38,893 nucleotides of DNA, from assembly GCF_030332225.1 (NCBI RefSeq), contig NZ_JAOWIF010000029.1, positions 1-38,893 of the forward strand. Reading direction: 5' to 3'. Source of the stretch: Citrobacter sp. Cu233 (lineage in GTDB: Bacteria > Pseudomonadota > Gammaproteobacteria > Enterobacterales > Enterobacteriaceae). The notes under the pieces are model-generated. The model had not been told where the DNA came from. It did not search any database and worked only from the letters and a program-made list of their open reading frames with translations. Shown one piece after another: positions 1-9,407 of this stretch. Numbering within the stretch: position 1 is the stretch's first letter; each line of letters begins with the position of its first letter. The translations under genes were made by a program, and so were the position numbers.

Positions 1-282
1 GTTAATGCTGACGGAACGGTGCTGATCAAAACCTATCACCGGGTTCACGTATCATCGCCATTATTTGCTCAGAACAGAATAGGAAACACAGATGAACACG
101 GTGTGTTTACGGAAACGGTGACCGATGGCGAGCCAGTAGACATACCGACAGATGCGTTTGTCTCGGTTCGTGTGCAGATGCCATCAGACAGTATCTGGAA
201 CAAGAGTAATGCCGATGCGATGGCGGCAATGAAAAACACTGAACTGGAGCTTGAGCAAATTCAACAGGATCCTCAGCAATAG
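1..282 (+). CDS. 3' part of a phage-type protein, 5' end outside window
   Basis: The frame is open from the first base, so the start lies upstream and only the last 93 residues are visible. The protein ends in an acidic, Gln-rich tail (ELELEQIQQDPQQ). There is no signal peptide or membrane segment in the visible part. I do not recognise a defined family. The segment carrying YHRVHVSS and the FVSVRVQMPSDSIWN stretch is reminiscent of small proteins found near the tail-fibre end of lambdoid prophages. A dinI-like fragment follows at once, as is common at the right end of such prophages. Function is not assigned. A GTG at 19 is a possible internal start but has no good ribosome-binding site. Confidence 0.45.
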   Translation, partial: VNADGTVLIKTYHRVHVSSPLFAQNRIGNTDEHGVFTETVTDGEPVDIPTDAFVSVRVQMPSDSIWNKSNADAMAAMKNTELELEQIQQDPQQ

Positions 283-335
283 ATCATTGCCGCAGCTGCG
301 TCGCATGCAATGACGTCACTGCGGCATATTGTCCC

Positions 336-437
336 TTAATCTGACACCAGCCACATATCAGCCTCTTCAAACAATTCCTGAACAGTACGGCTTATCTGTT
401 CTTTCTCATGCTTGCTGGCGTCAGTGTTGATCGCTGG
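336..437 (-). pseudogene. DinI/MsgA-like 3' fragment (copy 1)
   Basis: The minus strand reads PAINTDASKHEKEQISRTVQ followed by ELFEEADMWLVSD and a stop. This matches the C-terminal half of the DinI family, whose members end in an acidic helix with an EEAD-W-LVS type finish (DinI, MsgA). DinI proteins modulate RecA filaments in the SOS response, and lambdoid prophages often carry one near their right end. The N-terminal half is missing: upstream of 437 the sequence changes to the yagU terminator region. This copy is therefore dead. Confidence 0.7.
359..435. repeat. Direct repeat A1 (dinI-like 3' end)
   Basis: This 77-bp segment recurs at 1615-1691 in the same orientation with about two mismatches. 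The two copies flank yagU and are the 3' part of the same dinI-like gene. Confidence 0.85.
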
Positions 438-460
438 TGGTATTCAGCACATAGATACTA

Positions 461-487
461 AAAATGGCGCTGTATATGCGCCATTTT
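461..487 (-). terminator. Rho-independent terminator of yagU
   Basis: A perfect 10-bp stem (AAAATGGCGC / GCGCCATTTT) with a 7-nt loop lies 19 bp after the yagU stop. Read on the minus strand it is followed by a run of T. The stem is A/T-flanked, so it may act in both directions. Confidence 0.8.
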
Positions 488-505
488 ACTATCTCATTGA
501 TGGTA

Positions 506-1120
506 TCAGCGGGTTGTCCCCAAAGGGATTTCCGGATCCGGTTGGTGAGTAATCCTGTTACGTAGATCTCGTCGAATAATTTCGATTGACCAGAACCAGA
601 TTAAATGACCAAAAATTTCGGATACATTCTCATACCATGGAAGGTCAGCGAGAGGAGGGGTCAGTCCCATGAGAGGGAAGGAAATCATATGTACGAAAAG
701 CTGGGCTAATGCACCAGCCAACAACCCCTGCCAGAGTTTAATTTTGGGAAAGACTTCTGCAACTACACAATAGCCTACGGCGAACACAATAGAAAAAATG
801 ATGTGTGTTACACCAACCCAGTTAAACACATGCCCGGCAAAGGTGTAGACCGCTGCGTTAGGATCTGCAAGTCCCATCCAGTCCCGAAGGAAAATATATG
901 GAGGGTTCAGGAAATTGCGGGAGCAATCAATTTGTCCCGCCGCTCTGATTAATGATTCCGGAACACATGCAGTAGTGAACATATCAGACGGGCTACGGGG
1001 CGGCAAGGGTACTTCAGCACCCCATTTAACGAATGCTGATACGATACCGGCGATTAACCCGATAAAAGCAGCCAGGCCATAACGTCTGCGGTTAGGTGGT
1101 GTTTGTTCAAATATATTCAT
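506..1120 (-). CDS. yagU: YagU family inner-membrane protein (DUF1440)
   Basis: The 204-residue protein matches the length and most of the sequence I recall for E. coli YagU. It starts [19 protein letters not shown] and has several hydrophobic segments (about 15-33, 85-125 and 130-150). YagU is an inner-membrane protein reported to contribute to acid resistance; its biochemical role is unknown. The start ATG at 1120 has a weak GGATG upstream. In K-12 yagU lies near paoABC, far from pot, so here it is in a foreign position, between two copies of a dinI-like fragment. It has its own terminator at 461-487. The reading frame is intact, so it is probably functional. Confidence 0.85.
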   Translation of the reverse strand: MNIFEQTPPNRRRYGLAAFIGLIAGIVSAFVKWGAEVPLPPRSPSDMFTTACVPESLIRAAGQIDCSRNFLNPPYIFLRDWMGLADPNAAVYTFAGHVFNWVGVTHIIFSIVFAVGYCVVAEVFPKIKLWQGLLAGALAQLFVHMISFPLMGLTPPLADLPWYENVSEIFGHLIWFWSIEIIRRDLRNRITHQPDPEIPLGTTR

Positions 1121-1591
1121 ATTTCATCCATTGAATTTCATTACATCAACGTAATTACTAAGTAGTATTCATAAAAAACAATGAATGTAAAGAATTGTAT
1201 GTGGCTATATGTTCTGCTCCTGAGTGAGTAATAGGAATCCCTAAATCAAACTACCTCATATGCTCCGGCAGAAAGACGGTGATGGAGGTAACAAGAATGG
1301 CGAGCAGGTCTGAGAGTGGGTATATGTTGGAAATAACGGCATCATTATGATTTTGCAGAATATCGTGAGGTCGCCGTTGCAGCAGGTGAAATAGCTAGAG
1401 TGGTAATTAAAGAGCGAAAAGAGAAAAAATTGGATGCAACAACCTACCTCAGTCAATAAAAATCATAGTGCCACCGCGCCGTCGTATACAAGAACGGGCG
1501 GCGGCAAACTGGCGATTGTTCGATAGTGCGAGTATTGAATGATTGCCAGTCGCGGCGAATTGTAACTGTACAGCTATGGCAATCAATATGT
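1121..1591. other. Intergenic stretch with an unassigned ORF remnant
   Basis: The first 130 bases should hold the yagU promoter; they are AT-rich but I cannot fix the boxes. On the plus strand from about 1339 to 1459 there is a 39-codon open stretch ending KERKEKKLDATTYLSQ and a stop. It has no start codon, is charged and coding-like, and looks like the 3' end of a lost gene, probably phage-derived. I do not recognise the family. The bases at 1460-1591 show nothing more. Confidence 0.4.
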
Positions 1592-1738
1592 TTAATCCGA
1601 AACCAGCCAGAACTCAGCCTCTTCAAACATTTCCTGAACAGTACGGCTTATCTGTTCTTTCTCATGCTTGCTGGCGTCAGTGTTGATCGCCGGCAGTGTC
1701 ATCATCGGTTTAACCCGAACATTAGCATCGGGGGAGAA
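1592..1738 (-). pseudogene. DinI/MsgA-like 3' fragment (copy 2)
   Basis: The minus strand reads FSPDANVRVKPMMTLPAINT, then DASKHEKEQISRTVQEMFEE, then AEFWLVSD and a stop. The FPDA-V-VKPM beginning is as in MsgA. About 49 C-terminal codons remain. The frame is closed upstream by a TAG at 1739-1741, close to where the nik operon begins. The two copies differ at the very end (AEFWLVSD against ADMWLVSD), so they come from two related prophage genes or one diverged duplication. Confidence 0.7.
1615..1691. repeat. Direct repeat A2 (dinI-like 3' end)
   Basis: Partner of the segment at 359-435. Same-orientation copies flank a 1.2-kb unit carrying yagU, so homologous recombination could delete or amplify that unit. 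Confidence 0.85.
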
Positions 1739-1764
1739 CTAGTGTAAGGCATATGATAGATGAC

Positions 1765-2550
1765 CTAGCGAACAGGGAATGCTGGAAGGACAGCTTTTTG
1801 TAACACTCGGCCAGCTTCTGAAGAGAAAGATAATGTTTCCCCCACAGTCTGTGTTTCAACAATTCGTCCCTCATCCATCACCATAACCCGATGGCAAAAA
1901 CGTTCCACAAGGCGCAGATCGTGGGTGATAAACAGGCAAGCAGTGCCAAACTGTTTTTGCAGTTTTTTGAGCAGACGTATTACCCCAGCTTGCAGTACCA
2001 AATCGAGGTTTGAAACTGCTTCATCTAAAATTAAGAGTTTTGGTTCAACGCTCAATGCGCGGGCAAGGCAGACGCGTTGAAGTTGTCCGCCGCTGAGTTG
2101 TGGCGGGCGTTTATCAAGTATGCTGTCATCCAGATCGACTGCGTGAAGCATTTCACTGGCACGGGCGAACTGTTCTGACTTACTAAGTGATAACAGGTGA
2201 CACATAGGCTCACGTAATATTTCACGTACGGTTTTACGAGGATTCACTGCGCTGACAGAGTCCTGAAACACCATCTGAATATCGCGGCGAAAGGCTTTTT
2301 GTTTTGTACGATTCAGTTGGGAGATGGGTTCCCCCTGCCAACTGACGTAACCCTTTGTCGGAAATTCCAGACCAACAAGCAGACGTGCCAGCGTACTTTT
2401 CCCACAGCCACTGCGCCCCAGTAGAGCAACCGTTTCACCACTTCTCAGAGTTAAAGAAACATCCTTCAGTACAGACTGATACTGATTTTTGCCACTCACA
2501 TTCGCATGTTTATACTGATGCGAAATATCAGTAACCGTCAGAAGTGTCAT
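1765..2550 (-). CDS. nikE: Nickel import ATP-binding protein NikE, C-terminus shortened
   Basis: ABC-transporter ATPase of the NikABCDE Ni2+ importer, working with NikD on the cytoplasmic face. It has Walker [10 protein letters not shown] (about 45-53), signature LSGGQLQR (about 152-159), Walker B LLILDEA and the switch His in FITHDLRLV. The protein has 261 residues and ends AFPVR; the K-12 protein continues about seven residues further as I recall. The stop lies only 24 bp from a dinI-like fragment, so the end was probably trimmed by the junction. The lost tail lies beyond the catalytic core, so activity is likely kept. It overlaps nikD by 4 bp (ATGA), which indicates translational coupling. 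Confidence 0.93.
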   Translation of the reverse strand: MTLLTVTDISHQYKHANVSGKNQYQSVLKDVSLTLRSGETVALLGRSGCGKSTLARLLVGLEFPTKGYVSWQGEPISQLNRTKQKAFRRDIQMVFQDSVSAVNPRKTVREILREPMCHLLSLSKSEQFARASEMLHAVDLDDSILDKRPPQLSGGQLQRVCLARALSVEPKLLILDEAVSNLDLVLQAGVIRLLKKLQKQFGTACLFITHDLRLVERFCHRVMVMDEGRIVETQTVGETLSFSSEAGRVLQKAVLPAFPVR

Positions 2551-3311
2551 AAAGCTAACTCCAGGCCGTACAAAGCTAAATGCGCCGATACCAGATTACG
2601 TGTGACGGTATGCTTAGGCGCACTAAACACCGTTTCGACGTCGCCATATTCAACAATATTGCCATGATCCATAACCGCCACGTCGTCTGCCAGGCGCGCC
2701 ACAACCCCCATATCATGAGTGACCAGCAACATTCCCGGAGACCGGGTTTGCATGATGTTGTCCAGCAAGTCAAGGATGCGTGCCTGCGCAACCACATCAA
2801 GATCGGTGGTCGGCTCATCCGCCACTATATATGGCACATCACATAGCAAAGCCATTGCGATCATCATTCGTTGCAGCATTCCCCCGCTCATTTCAAAGGG
2901 ATAGAGCCTCAGCACTCGGGAGGCATTTTCTAATCCCACAGCCTCCAGCGTAGTGATCAACGTTTCTTCATCTGCAGGTTTACCAAGCACCATGCAGGTT
3001 TCCCGCGCATGTGCGGCCATGGTTCGCAGCGGATTAAACGCGCTGCGCGGGTTCTGCATAATGGTCGCGACTTTAACGCCGCGCAGATCACGAGGGGAAA
3101 CGGGATTTCCATCTGCCAGAACAGTTCCTGAGACTTGATGAACACCTGAAGGTAGAATGCCGAGCGCGGCTGCGCATGTCAGTGATTTTCCGCTTCCACT
3201 TCCCCCAACCAGTGCCAGCACACGCCCGCGTTTAATCGACAGCGACACACCGTTAACCAATGGCTTCTCTGCATGCAGCACAATATTTTGCAGTTCAATT
3301 TGTTGCGGCAT
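2547..3311 (-). CDS. nikD: Nickel import ATP-binding protein NikD
   Basis: The first of the two ATPases of the nickel ABC importer, 254 residues, the same length as in K-12. It shows Walker A GGSGSGKS (about 36-43), Q-loop in [12 protein letters not shown], signature MSGGMLQR, Walker B YIVADEP and the switch His in LVTHDMGVV. It pairs with NikE to power transport through NikB and NikC. It overlaps nikC by 1 bp and nikE by 4 bp, as expected in one co-translated operon. Many residues differ from K-12 NikD as I recall it, more than in the neighbouring pot and purB genes, which hints at a separate history. Confidence 0.95.
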   Translation of the reverse strand: MPQQIELQNIVLHAEKPLVNGVSLSIKRGRVLALVGGSGSGKSLTCAAALGILPSGVHQVSGTVLADGNPVSPRDLRGVKVATIMQNPRSAFNPLRTMAAHARETCMVLGKPADEETLITTLEAVGLENASRVLRLYPFEMSGGMLQRMMIAMALLCDVPYIVADEPTTDLDVVAQARILDLLDNIMQTRSPGMLLVTHDMGVVARLADDVAVMDHGNIVEYGDVETVFSAPKHTVTRNLVSAHLALYGLELAL

Positions 3312-4144
3312 CAGTGGGCATGCTCCGTGACAAGATGTGGATCGAGGTGATCGCGCAGCGCATCCCCCACCAGGTTGAAGGCCATTACACTGATAAATAA
3401 TGCCAGCCCAGGCCAGAACATTTGCAATGGCTGAGTCCAGATATACTGGCGAGCGTCGTTAATCATTACCCCCCATTCGGCTGTTGGTGCTGTAACGCCA
3501 AGGCCGAGGAATGACATCCCGGCAACGTGCAGCATCATGTGGCCAATATCAAGTGTTGCCAGCACCAACAATGAAGGGATGACCGCCCCAGCCAGATGGT
3601 CGATAAATACCCGGATATGGCCTGCACCTGAAAGCCGGGAAGCCAGGATGAACTCTCGCTGACGAAGTGAGATAACCAGGCTACGAACCATTCGTGCATA
3701 CCATGCCCAATGTGACAAAGCGATGGCAATAATGACGTTAGTTAGCCCCGTCCCCAAAACGCCGACAAGGAAAAAAGATAAGATCGAGGTGGGAAATGTC
3801 ATGAACATATCAGCGACGCGCATTGTGGCCTGATCAACGCGACCACCAATGAGTCCTGCGCTACCTCCGACGACCAGCCCCAGCGCCAGTACCAACACGA
3901 GGCAGGCCATCACGGAACCGAGTGATACGCGGGTTGCCGCCAGCAGACGTGAAAAGATATCACGGCCCAGATGGTCGGTGCCCAGCCAGTGCTGACTATC
4001 GGGTGACAACAGTCGGGATGGCAAATCAATGGCCTGCGGATCGTAAGGCAGCCACCACTGACTGGTAAACGCAATGATAGCCAGTGAAGCAATGATGATG
4101 ATTGCCAGACGGACCGACCAGCGTGAAGAGAGAAAAAAACTCAC
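3311..4144 (-). CDS. nikC: Nickel transport permease NikC
   Basis: One of two inner-membrane permeases of the nickel importer, 277 residues as in K-12. It has about six hydrophobic segments and the permease coupling-loop region around [20 protein letters not shown]. The N-terminal motif [20 protein letters not shown] is typical of the peptide/nickel permease family. It pairs with NikB. It overlaps nikB by 4 bp (ATGA) and nikD by 1 bp. The frame is complete. Confidence 0.95.
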   Translation of the reverse strand: MSFFLSSRWSVRLAIIIIASLAIIAFTSQWWLPYDPQAIDLPSRLLSPDSQHWLGTDHLGRDIFSRLLAATRVSLGSVMACLVLVLALGLVVGGSAGLIGGRVDQATMRVADMFMTFPTSILSFFLVGVLGTGLTNVIIAIALSHWAWYARMVRSLVISLRQREFILASRLSGAGHIRVFIDHLAGAVIPSLLVLATLDIGHMMLHVAGMSFLGLGVTAPTAEWGVMINDARQYIWTQPLQMFWPGLALFISVMAFNLVGDALRDHLDPHLVTEHAH

Positions 4145-5085
4145 GAGTGCGCTCCTTCATGACGGCGAATACGGGGATCGACGGCTGCATTTAGTAAATC
4201 AACCACCAGATTACAAACCACGAACACCACGACCATGATTAGCGTAAAGCATTGGATCACGGGATAATCACGGTTAAAAATTGCCGAGACCGCATAGCGA
4301 CCAACACCAGGCCAGGCAAAAATATTCTCTATGATCATCGTCCCACCAATCAGCTCACCAATATGCATTCCCACGGCGGTGATCATCGGCAATGAAGCAT
4401 TTCGCAGAATATGACCACGTTCGATTTGCTTCTCGTTCAGACCGCGCAGACGCGCCCAGGTAACATGGCGTTGCCCGGCGACTTCCAGCATGCTGGCACG
4501 TAACAGTCGAGCATTGATCGCCAGCGACATGAAAGCAATCGACACTGCAGGCAAAATGATATGCTGCCAGCCGCCATATCCCAGCGCTGGCAGCCACTTC
4601 AAATAAACAGAGAAGAACATTACCAGCAGGAATGCGAGCCAGAAATTAGGCATCGATACGCCAAGAAAGGCGATAACCCGCACAATGAAATCCGGCAGAC
4701 GATCACGATGACGTGCAGCCCAAATTCCCAGCGGCACCGAAGTAAGTAAGATCAGCACCAGTGCAGCCCCCGCCAGTTGTAGTGTGGCTGGCAGAAAGTG
4801 CATAACATCATCCAGCACAGGCCGCTGAGTGGCAAACGAAATACCAAAATCCAGATGGAGGGCTTTCCACAGCCAAGTACCGTACTGCACGATAAGTGGC
4901 TGGTCCAGGCCAAGCATAATGCGTGTGGAGGCAACCATATCCGGCGTGGGTGGCAGGTTAGATAAGCGCAGATAATCAAGCGCCGGGTCACCCGTACCCA
5001 GGCGCAGCATCAAAAAGATTATCACCGACGCGGCAAAAATCATCGGGATCAGCAGCAGTATGCGCCGCAAAGCATAACGAAACAT
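4141..5085 (-). CDS. nikB: Nickel transport permease NikB
   Basis: The second inner-membrane permease of the nickel ABC importer, 314 residues, matching the K-12 length. It begins [17 protein letters not shown] with a typical first membrane helix. The coupling loop (about 190-230, [20 protein letters not shown]) is present. It forms the channel with NikC. Its start overlaps the nikA stop by 1 bp and its end overlaps nikC by 4 bp. The frame is intact. Confidence 0.95.
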   Translation of the reverse strand: MFRYALRRILLLIPMIFAASVIIFLMLRLGTGDPALDYLRLSNLPPTPDMVASTRIMLGLDQPLIVQYGTWLWKALHLDFGISFATQRPVLDDVMHFLPATLQLAGAALVLILLTSVPLGIWAARHRDRLPDFIVRVIAFLGVSMPNFWLAFLLVMFFSVYLKWLPALGYGGWQHIILPAVSIAFMSLAINARLLRASMLEVAGQRHVTWARLRGLNEKQIERGHILRNASLPMITAVGMHIGELIGGTMIIENIFAWPGVGRYAVSAIFNRDYPVIQCFTLIMVVVFVVCNLVVDLLNAAVDPRIRRHEGAHS

Positions 5086-6656
5086 CAGGGTTTCACCGGC
5101 GTTATCTGTTCAAACGGAATTTCCGAAGCGATCGGCGCGTAAGGAATTTCGCCCAGCTCAGGTTTGGCGACCACCATCATCGACATGTAACTAATAGGCA
5201 GATAAACCGCCTCATTGTGTAGCCGAGTCAGAATGTCACGATACAGCGCCTGACGTTGGGTTTTATCAGTGGAAATAAGTACTTCGCCAATCTCTTTATC
5301 AATCTGGACTTTATCTGGCAGGCCAAGCTGTGCCTGATAGTCTGCGTGGGATGGTACGCGCATTGAGCTCATAAAAGCATGTGGATCATAGGGGGCACCC
5401 CATGTGCGATTAAAAATCATACCGAAACGACCATCGCGCTGGCGGGCATATATACTGCTTTCCTCTTCACCTACCAGAGCAACGTCTGCACCAATCTGGC
5501 GCATATTTGCCTGCATAATCTCAGCCATTGATTTGCTAAGCGCATCGGTACCGACATAGGCCAGTTCGATATGCAAAGGTTGCCCGTTTTTTTCACGGAT
5601 TGTTTTTCCTGCAGGCAACGACCAGCCAGCTTGCTCCAGTAAAGATTTCGCCTTCTGTGGATCAAACTGGCGCGGCTTCAAACCGATATCAGCGTAGGGT
5701 ACAGATGGTGCAAACAGTGTATCAGCCACCTGCTGAGTACCGTACAACGCGTTTTTAATCAGCGTTTTTTTATCAACCGCATAGTTTAATGCTTCTCGTA
5801 CAGCCAGTTCATTTGTTGGTGGTTTAGCAGAGTTGAGCGCAAGCATCACGGTTTCAACAGGTGCAGAAAGTTGTGTCCTGTATTCGGGGTTCTGACTAAA
5901 ACGTGCAAAAGTATCGAGTGGCAACAACCCTTCATTACCGTATAACAAATCAATATCGCCGGTTTCAAAAGCCACGGCTCGGGTAGTTGGATCCGGGATG
6001 ACCTTAACGGTGATCTTTTGAATCTGCGGTTTCTCACCCCAGTAATGTTCATTACGCACCAGCACGTCATACTGATTAAGTTTGGATTCCTTCAGTACCC
6101 ATGGCCCGGTACCAATCGGTGCTTTAATTCCGTTAAGCGTTTCATTGTTTTTAAACTGAGAAGGCGCGATAAAGCGGAAAGGTCGCGGTAGAGCTAATTC
6201 CTGCAGGAATGGATAATAGGCATCTTTCAGGGTGATTTGCAGTTCTGTTTTACTTAGTGCTTTAACATCCGTGATTTGATTTGTTAGTTCCAGCCAGGCA
6301 TGACGTTTACGGTTATCCAGCACGGCCCGGAAGTTTTCCGCTGCCGCCTGGGCATCAAATACTTCACCGTTAGAAAATTTAACATCATCACGTAAATGAA
6401 ACGTCCATACTTTACCGTTTTCCGAATGGCTCCAGCTTTTTGCCAGCCACGGGATCACAGAACCATCCGCCTGATATTTCACCAATGGTTCATAGACCAT
6501 GCTCTGAGCGAACATCTGGTTAGGTGTATAAAGATGTGGGTTTAATGGCCCAACATTCACCGGCCATGCAGTGGTTATTTCATCAGAAGGGGCGGCTTGA
6601 GCAAAAAAAGATGCGCATGCCAGCAGCGCTATAAGTGTGCGATTTAATCCGGACAA
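5085..6656 (-). CDS. nikA: Periplasmic nickel-binding protein NikA
   Basis: Periplasmic substrate-binding protein that delivers Ni2+ chelates to NikBC. I chose TTG at 6656 as the start: AAGG lies 8 bases upstream, and it gives 523 residues, close to the K-12 length of 524. The open frame runs further up to 6716 but through the NikR operator. Residues 1-21 ([21 protein letters not shown]) form a signal peptide. The mature part starts [20 protein letters not shown] as in K-12 NikA. Most of the chain aligns with K-12 NikA, including the [20 protein letters not shown] region, with scattered substitutions I judge at roughly 15%. First gene of nikABCDE; no nikR follows within this window. Confidence 0.93.
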   Translation of the reverse strand: MSGLNRTLIALLACASFFAQAAPSDEITTAWPVNVGPLNPHLYTPNQMFAQSMVYEPLVKYQADGSVIPWLAKSWSHSENGKVWTFHLRDDVKFSNGEVFDAQAAAENFRAVLDNRKRHAWLELTNQITDVKALSKTELQITLKDAYYPFLQELALPRPFRFIAPSQFKNNETLNGIKAPIGTGPWVLKESKLNQYDVLVRNEHYWGEKPQIQKITVKVIPDPTTRAVAFETGDIDLLYGNEGLLPLDTFARFSQNPEYRTQLSAPVETVMLALNSAKPPTNELAVREALNYAVDKKTLIKNALYGTQQVADTLFAPSVPYADIGLKPRQFDPQKAKSLLEQAGWSLPAGKTIREKNGQPLHIELAYVGTDALSKSMAEIMQANMRQIGADVALVGEEESSIYARQRDGRFGMIFNRTWGAPYDPHAFMSSMRVPSHADYQAQLGLPDKVQIDKEIGEVLISTDKTQRQALYRDILTRLHNEAVYLPISYMSMMVVAKPELGEIPYAPIASEIPFEQITPVKP

Positions 6657-6690
6657 AATGATGACCTTATAAAGGGTTCTTAACCAAAAA

Positions 6691-6718
6691 GTATGATGAT
6701 TATATAAAAACATCATAC
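6691..6718. promoter_or_regulatory. NikR operator
   Basis: Perfect match to the NikR consensus GTATGA-N16-TCATAC (6691-6696 and 6713-6718). It lies 35 bp upstream of the chosen nikA start and covers the -10 box. Ni-bound NikR would block transcription here. nikR itself is not in the window, so the repressor must come from elsewhere. Confidence 0.92.
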
Positions 6719-6739
6719 TTTTTATGTGCGACAGATCAA
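6699..6739 (-). promoter_or_regulatory. nikA promoter with FNR-like half site
   Basis: A consensus -10 box TATAAT sits at 6704-6699 inside the NikR operator; no good -35 box lies 17 bp upstream, which suggests activator dependence. A TTGAT half site (6739-6735) followed by a poor second half (CGCAC at 6730-6726) is centred about 41 bp before the inferred start point, the class II position for FNR. FNR is known to activate nik in K-12; the site here is inferred and weak on one side. Confidence 0.55.
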
Positions 6740-7174
6740 TGTAAAGTCGCCAAACTAAACAGTAAAAATAAATAAAATTATCTGAATCGCTTGATGGGGA
6801 AATGTCAGATAGGTAGTACTTATTATGCTACTTGTATCCTGCGCTCTCGTTTGTTTTGATTTTCGCTGATGGGGGGCTCATTGATGTTCAGGCCTGGTTT
6901 TTTACCAGAGGCTGATACCACTAAAAGTATGGGGTGTTAATTCTTGATGAAGGGGGTTGCTTGTCACAACCCACAAATGACACAGCTTGATGACAATTAT
7001 GATAAGTGCGGAGCCCCAGATACCTTAGGATGCAGATGGCTTCAGGAGACAAACTGCGAAAAATCGTTCTCCAAAACTCATTAGCAACTACATGATTTTA
7101 TTGGGGTTGGCATGCAGTTTACTGGAAGGTAAAAAGCATGCCAAAAATCAACTTAACCTATTGAGTAATATAGA
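6740..7174. other. 435-bp gap between nikA promoter and potB, with inverted repeats
   Basis: No gene is seen. A 9-bp perfect inverted repeat (TTGGCATGC at 7107-7115, GCATGCCAA at 7136-7144) with a 20-nt loop lies just before the potB end, and a short CTGGT/ACCAG hairpin lies at 6894-6908. The 7107-7144 repeat could be a terminator or the scar of an insertion. The region does not look like potC. Confidence 0.5.
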
Positions 7175-8038
7175 TTAACTGTCTATGTCGCTAACCTTCT
7201 TGTTCAGCAAGCGGGAAGCGCGCCAGTAGATCAGCAACATCAGCCCCATGACGATGGTCAGGGTAATACTGGTGGCGGCCCCAAACGGCCAGTCGCGGAT
7301 GTTCAGGAACTGCACTTTAATCACATTACCAATCAGCAGGTTTTTCGCGCCGCCCATCAGGTCGGATACGTAAAACAGCCCCATGGCTGGCAGCATAACC
7401 AGCAAACATCCGGCAATAATTCCCGGCATTGTCAGCGGGATAATAATGCGGGTAAAGGTCTGAAGTTTGCTGGCACCCAGATCGCGCGCAGCTTCGAGTA
7501 ACGGTTTATCCAGTTTCTCAATGCTGGAGTAGAGCGGCATCACCATAAATGGCAGCAGGATATACACCAGGCCAATAATGACCGCGCTGGGGGTAAACAT
7601 AATGCGAATGGGCGTATCAATCACGCCGAGCCAGAGTAGAAACTCGTTGAGATAGCCTTTGGTACTGAGGAAAATCTTGAGTCCGTAGATGCGAATAAGC
7701 GAGTTGGTCCAGAACGGAACAATCAGGAGGAAAAGCAGCAGTGGACGTACTTTCTCCGGCAGCTTTACCAAAAACCAGGCAAACGGATAGCCGAGCACCA
7801 GGCAGGCGAGTGTGGCAATCAGCGCCATATTGAGGGAGTGAACCAGCACCTCAAAATAGAGCGGATCGAGCAGGCGTGCATAGTTTTCCAGCGTAAAGAC
7901 CATTTTGACGAAATTAGCGTCGTCACGGGTCAAAAAGCTGGTGCCGATGATCATCAGGTTGGGCAGAAAGACAAACAACACAAGCCAACCGACAATGGTG
8001 ACGATCACCACACTCTGGAATTTACTTGTGTTCTTCAT
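7175..8038 (-). CDS. potB: Spermidine/putrescine permease PotB with replaced C-terminal codons
   Basis: One of two inner-membrane permeases of the PotABCD polyamine importer. The protein is near-identical to E. coli PotB through [15 protein letters not shown]. It has six hydrophobic segments and the coupling loop [18 protein letters not shown]-12 PotB ends KKVELE and is followed directly by potC; here the last codons read SDIDS and stop, and potC is absent. The foreign segment therefore joins exactly at the potB 3' end. The changed tail is short and outside the helices, so PotB itself may still fold. Its partner PotC and the binding protein PotD must lie elsewhere or be lost. The gene overlaps potA by 17 bp. 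An internal start 10 codons in, used in older annotations, is possible. Confidence 0.9.
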   Translation of the reverse strand: MKNTSKFQSVVIVTIVGWLVLFVFLPNLMIIGTSFLTRDDANFVKMVFTLENYARLLDPLYFEVLVHSLNMALIATLACLVLGYPFAWFLVKLPEKVRPLLLFLLIVPFWTNSLIRIYGLKIFLSTKGYLNEFLLWLGVIDTPIRIMFTPSAVIIGLVYILLPFMVMPLYSSIEKLDKPLLEAARDLGASKLQTFTRIIIPLTMPGIIAGCLLVMLPAMGLFYVSDLMGGAKNLLIGNVIKVQFLNIRDWPFGAATSITLTIVMGLMLLIYWRASRLLNKKVSDIDS

Positions 8039-9158
8039 CAGCTAGTACGACCTCCCAGCTTTCTACCCAGTTAATCGCCATTTTCTGGTCGAGCGAGTGG
8101 TCGAAGTCAGGATCGTCTTCGTTGAAGAATTCGCTGACCATGACCATCTTGCCGTTTTCCAGTTCAACAACTGATTCCAGCGTCATGCCTTTATAGTTAC
8201 GTTCACGCACGTAACCGATAAGTCCTTCAATATGATTACCGTCGTTGATCTCGTCAACACGCAGATCTTCCGGGCGCAACAGTACGTGTAGCTTCTGTCC
8301 GGGGACCACCGCGAAGTTCACGTAAATATTACACTCGCGACCTTCCACGTTAGCACGAACACGCTGTTCGTCCAGACGTTCAATGACCGTCGCGTTAAAC
8401 ATATTGATTTCACCAATGAATCCGGCGACGAACAGATTCTTCGGTTCTTCGTAGATTTCTCGCGGTGTGCCATCCTGCTCAATTTTGCCATCACGCATGA
8501 CCACAATACGGTCTGACATTGTCAGTGCTTCTTCCTGATCGTGGGTGACAAAAACAAAAGTGATACCGAGTTTGCGCTGTAGCGCTTTCAGTTCGTTCTG
8601 CATCTGCTTACGCAGTTTATAGTCCAGCGCAGAGAGAGACTCATCCAGCAAAAGCAAACGCGGTTTATTGACCACCGCACGGGCAATCGCCACGCGCTGC
8701 TGTTGGCCACCGGAGAGTTGATGCGGTTTTCGCTGAGCGAACTCTTCCAGTTGCACCATGCGCAGGGCTTCGGTGACGCGCGAAGGAATATCGGCTGCGG
8801 GGGTTTTTTGCATGCGTAAACCAAAGGCCACATTTTCAAAAACGGTCATGTGGGGGAATAAGGCATAACTTTGGAATACGGTATTCACGTAGCGGTTTTC
8901 CGCAGGAACGTGAGTGATGTCCTGGTTGTCCAGCATAATATGACCGGAATCAACCGTTTCCAGACCGGCAATCAGGCGAAGAACGGTTGTTTTACCGCAG
9001 CCAGAGGGGCCAAGTAGCGTGAGAAATTCGCCATGATTGATGGTCAAATCCAGGTCGGAAATCACCTCTTTGCCATCGAAACTCTTGCGAATTCCCGCTA
9101 GTTGCACCAGTGGAGAAAGCGAACGCGGTTGTTTATTCAATTTTTTACTCTGTCCCAT
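8022..9158 (-). CDS. potA: Spermidine/putrescine import ATPase PotA
   Basis: The ATPase of the PotABCD polyamine importer, 378 residues as in E. coli. It shows Walker [10 protein letters not shown] (about 50-58), signature [14 protein letters not shown], Walker B LLLLDES, and switch His in [11 protein letters not shown] regulatory C-terminal TOBE-type domain follows (about 290-378). It is the first gene of the pot operon and is divergent from pepT; the 250-bp gap must contain both promoters, which I could not place exactly. The gene is complete, but its operon is interrupted after potB. Confidence 0.97.
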   Translation of the reverse strand: MGQSKKLNKQPRSLSPLVQLAGIRKSFDGKEVISDLDLTINHGEFLTLLGPSGCGKTTVLRLIAGLETVDSGHIMLDNQDITHVPAENRYVNTVFQSYALFPHMTVFENVAFGLRMQKTPAADIPSRVTEALRMVQLEEFAQRKPHQLSGGQQQRVAIARAVVNKPRLLLLDESLSALDYKLRKQMQNELKALQRKLGITFVFVTHDQEEALTMSDRIVVMRDGKIEQDGTPREIYEEPKNLFVAGFIGEINMFNATVIERLDEQRVRANVEGRECNIYVNFAVVPGQKLHVLLRPEDLRVDEINDGNHIEGLIGYVRERNYKGMTLESVVELENGKMVMVSEFFNEDDPDFDHSLDQKMAINWVESWEVVLADEEHK

Positions 9159-9407
9159 GTAAACGCAACGGATGGCTGACCGATGCGGGGTTTGTGGTTA
9201 ACCACCTTGATGACTCTTAATGAGGGCCGTTATTCTACGGCAAAGCGTTGTAATCGCCAATCCTTGTTGCGAATTACTGACTTAGCTTTATATTCAGAAG
9301 GATGTCATGGCGAAATATTCTCACTTGCGGGGATAAAAGTGACCTGACGCAATATTTGTCTTTTGTTGCTTATTGATAATGTTGTCACAAAAAGTGAGGG
9401 TGACTGC

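Noticed and set aside
7107..7144. Inverted repeat before potB as a phage attachment site
   Set aside because: No second copy or integrase beside it; described only as an inverted repeat.
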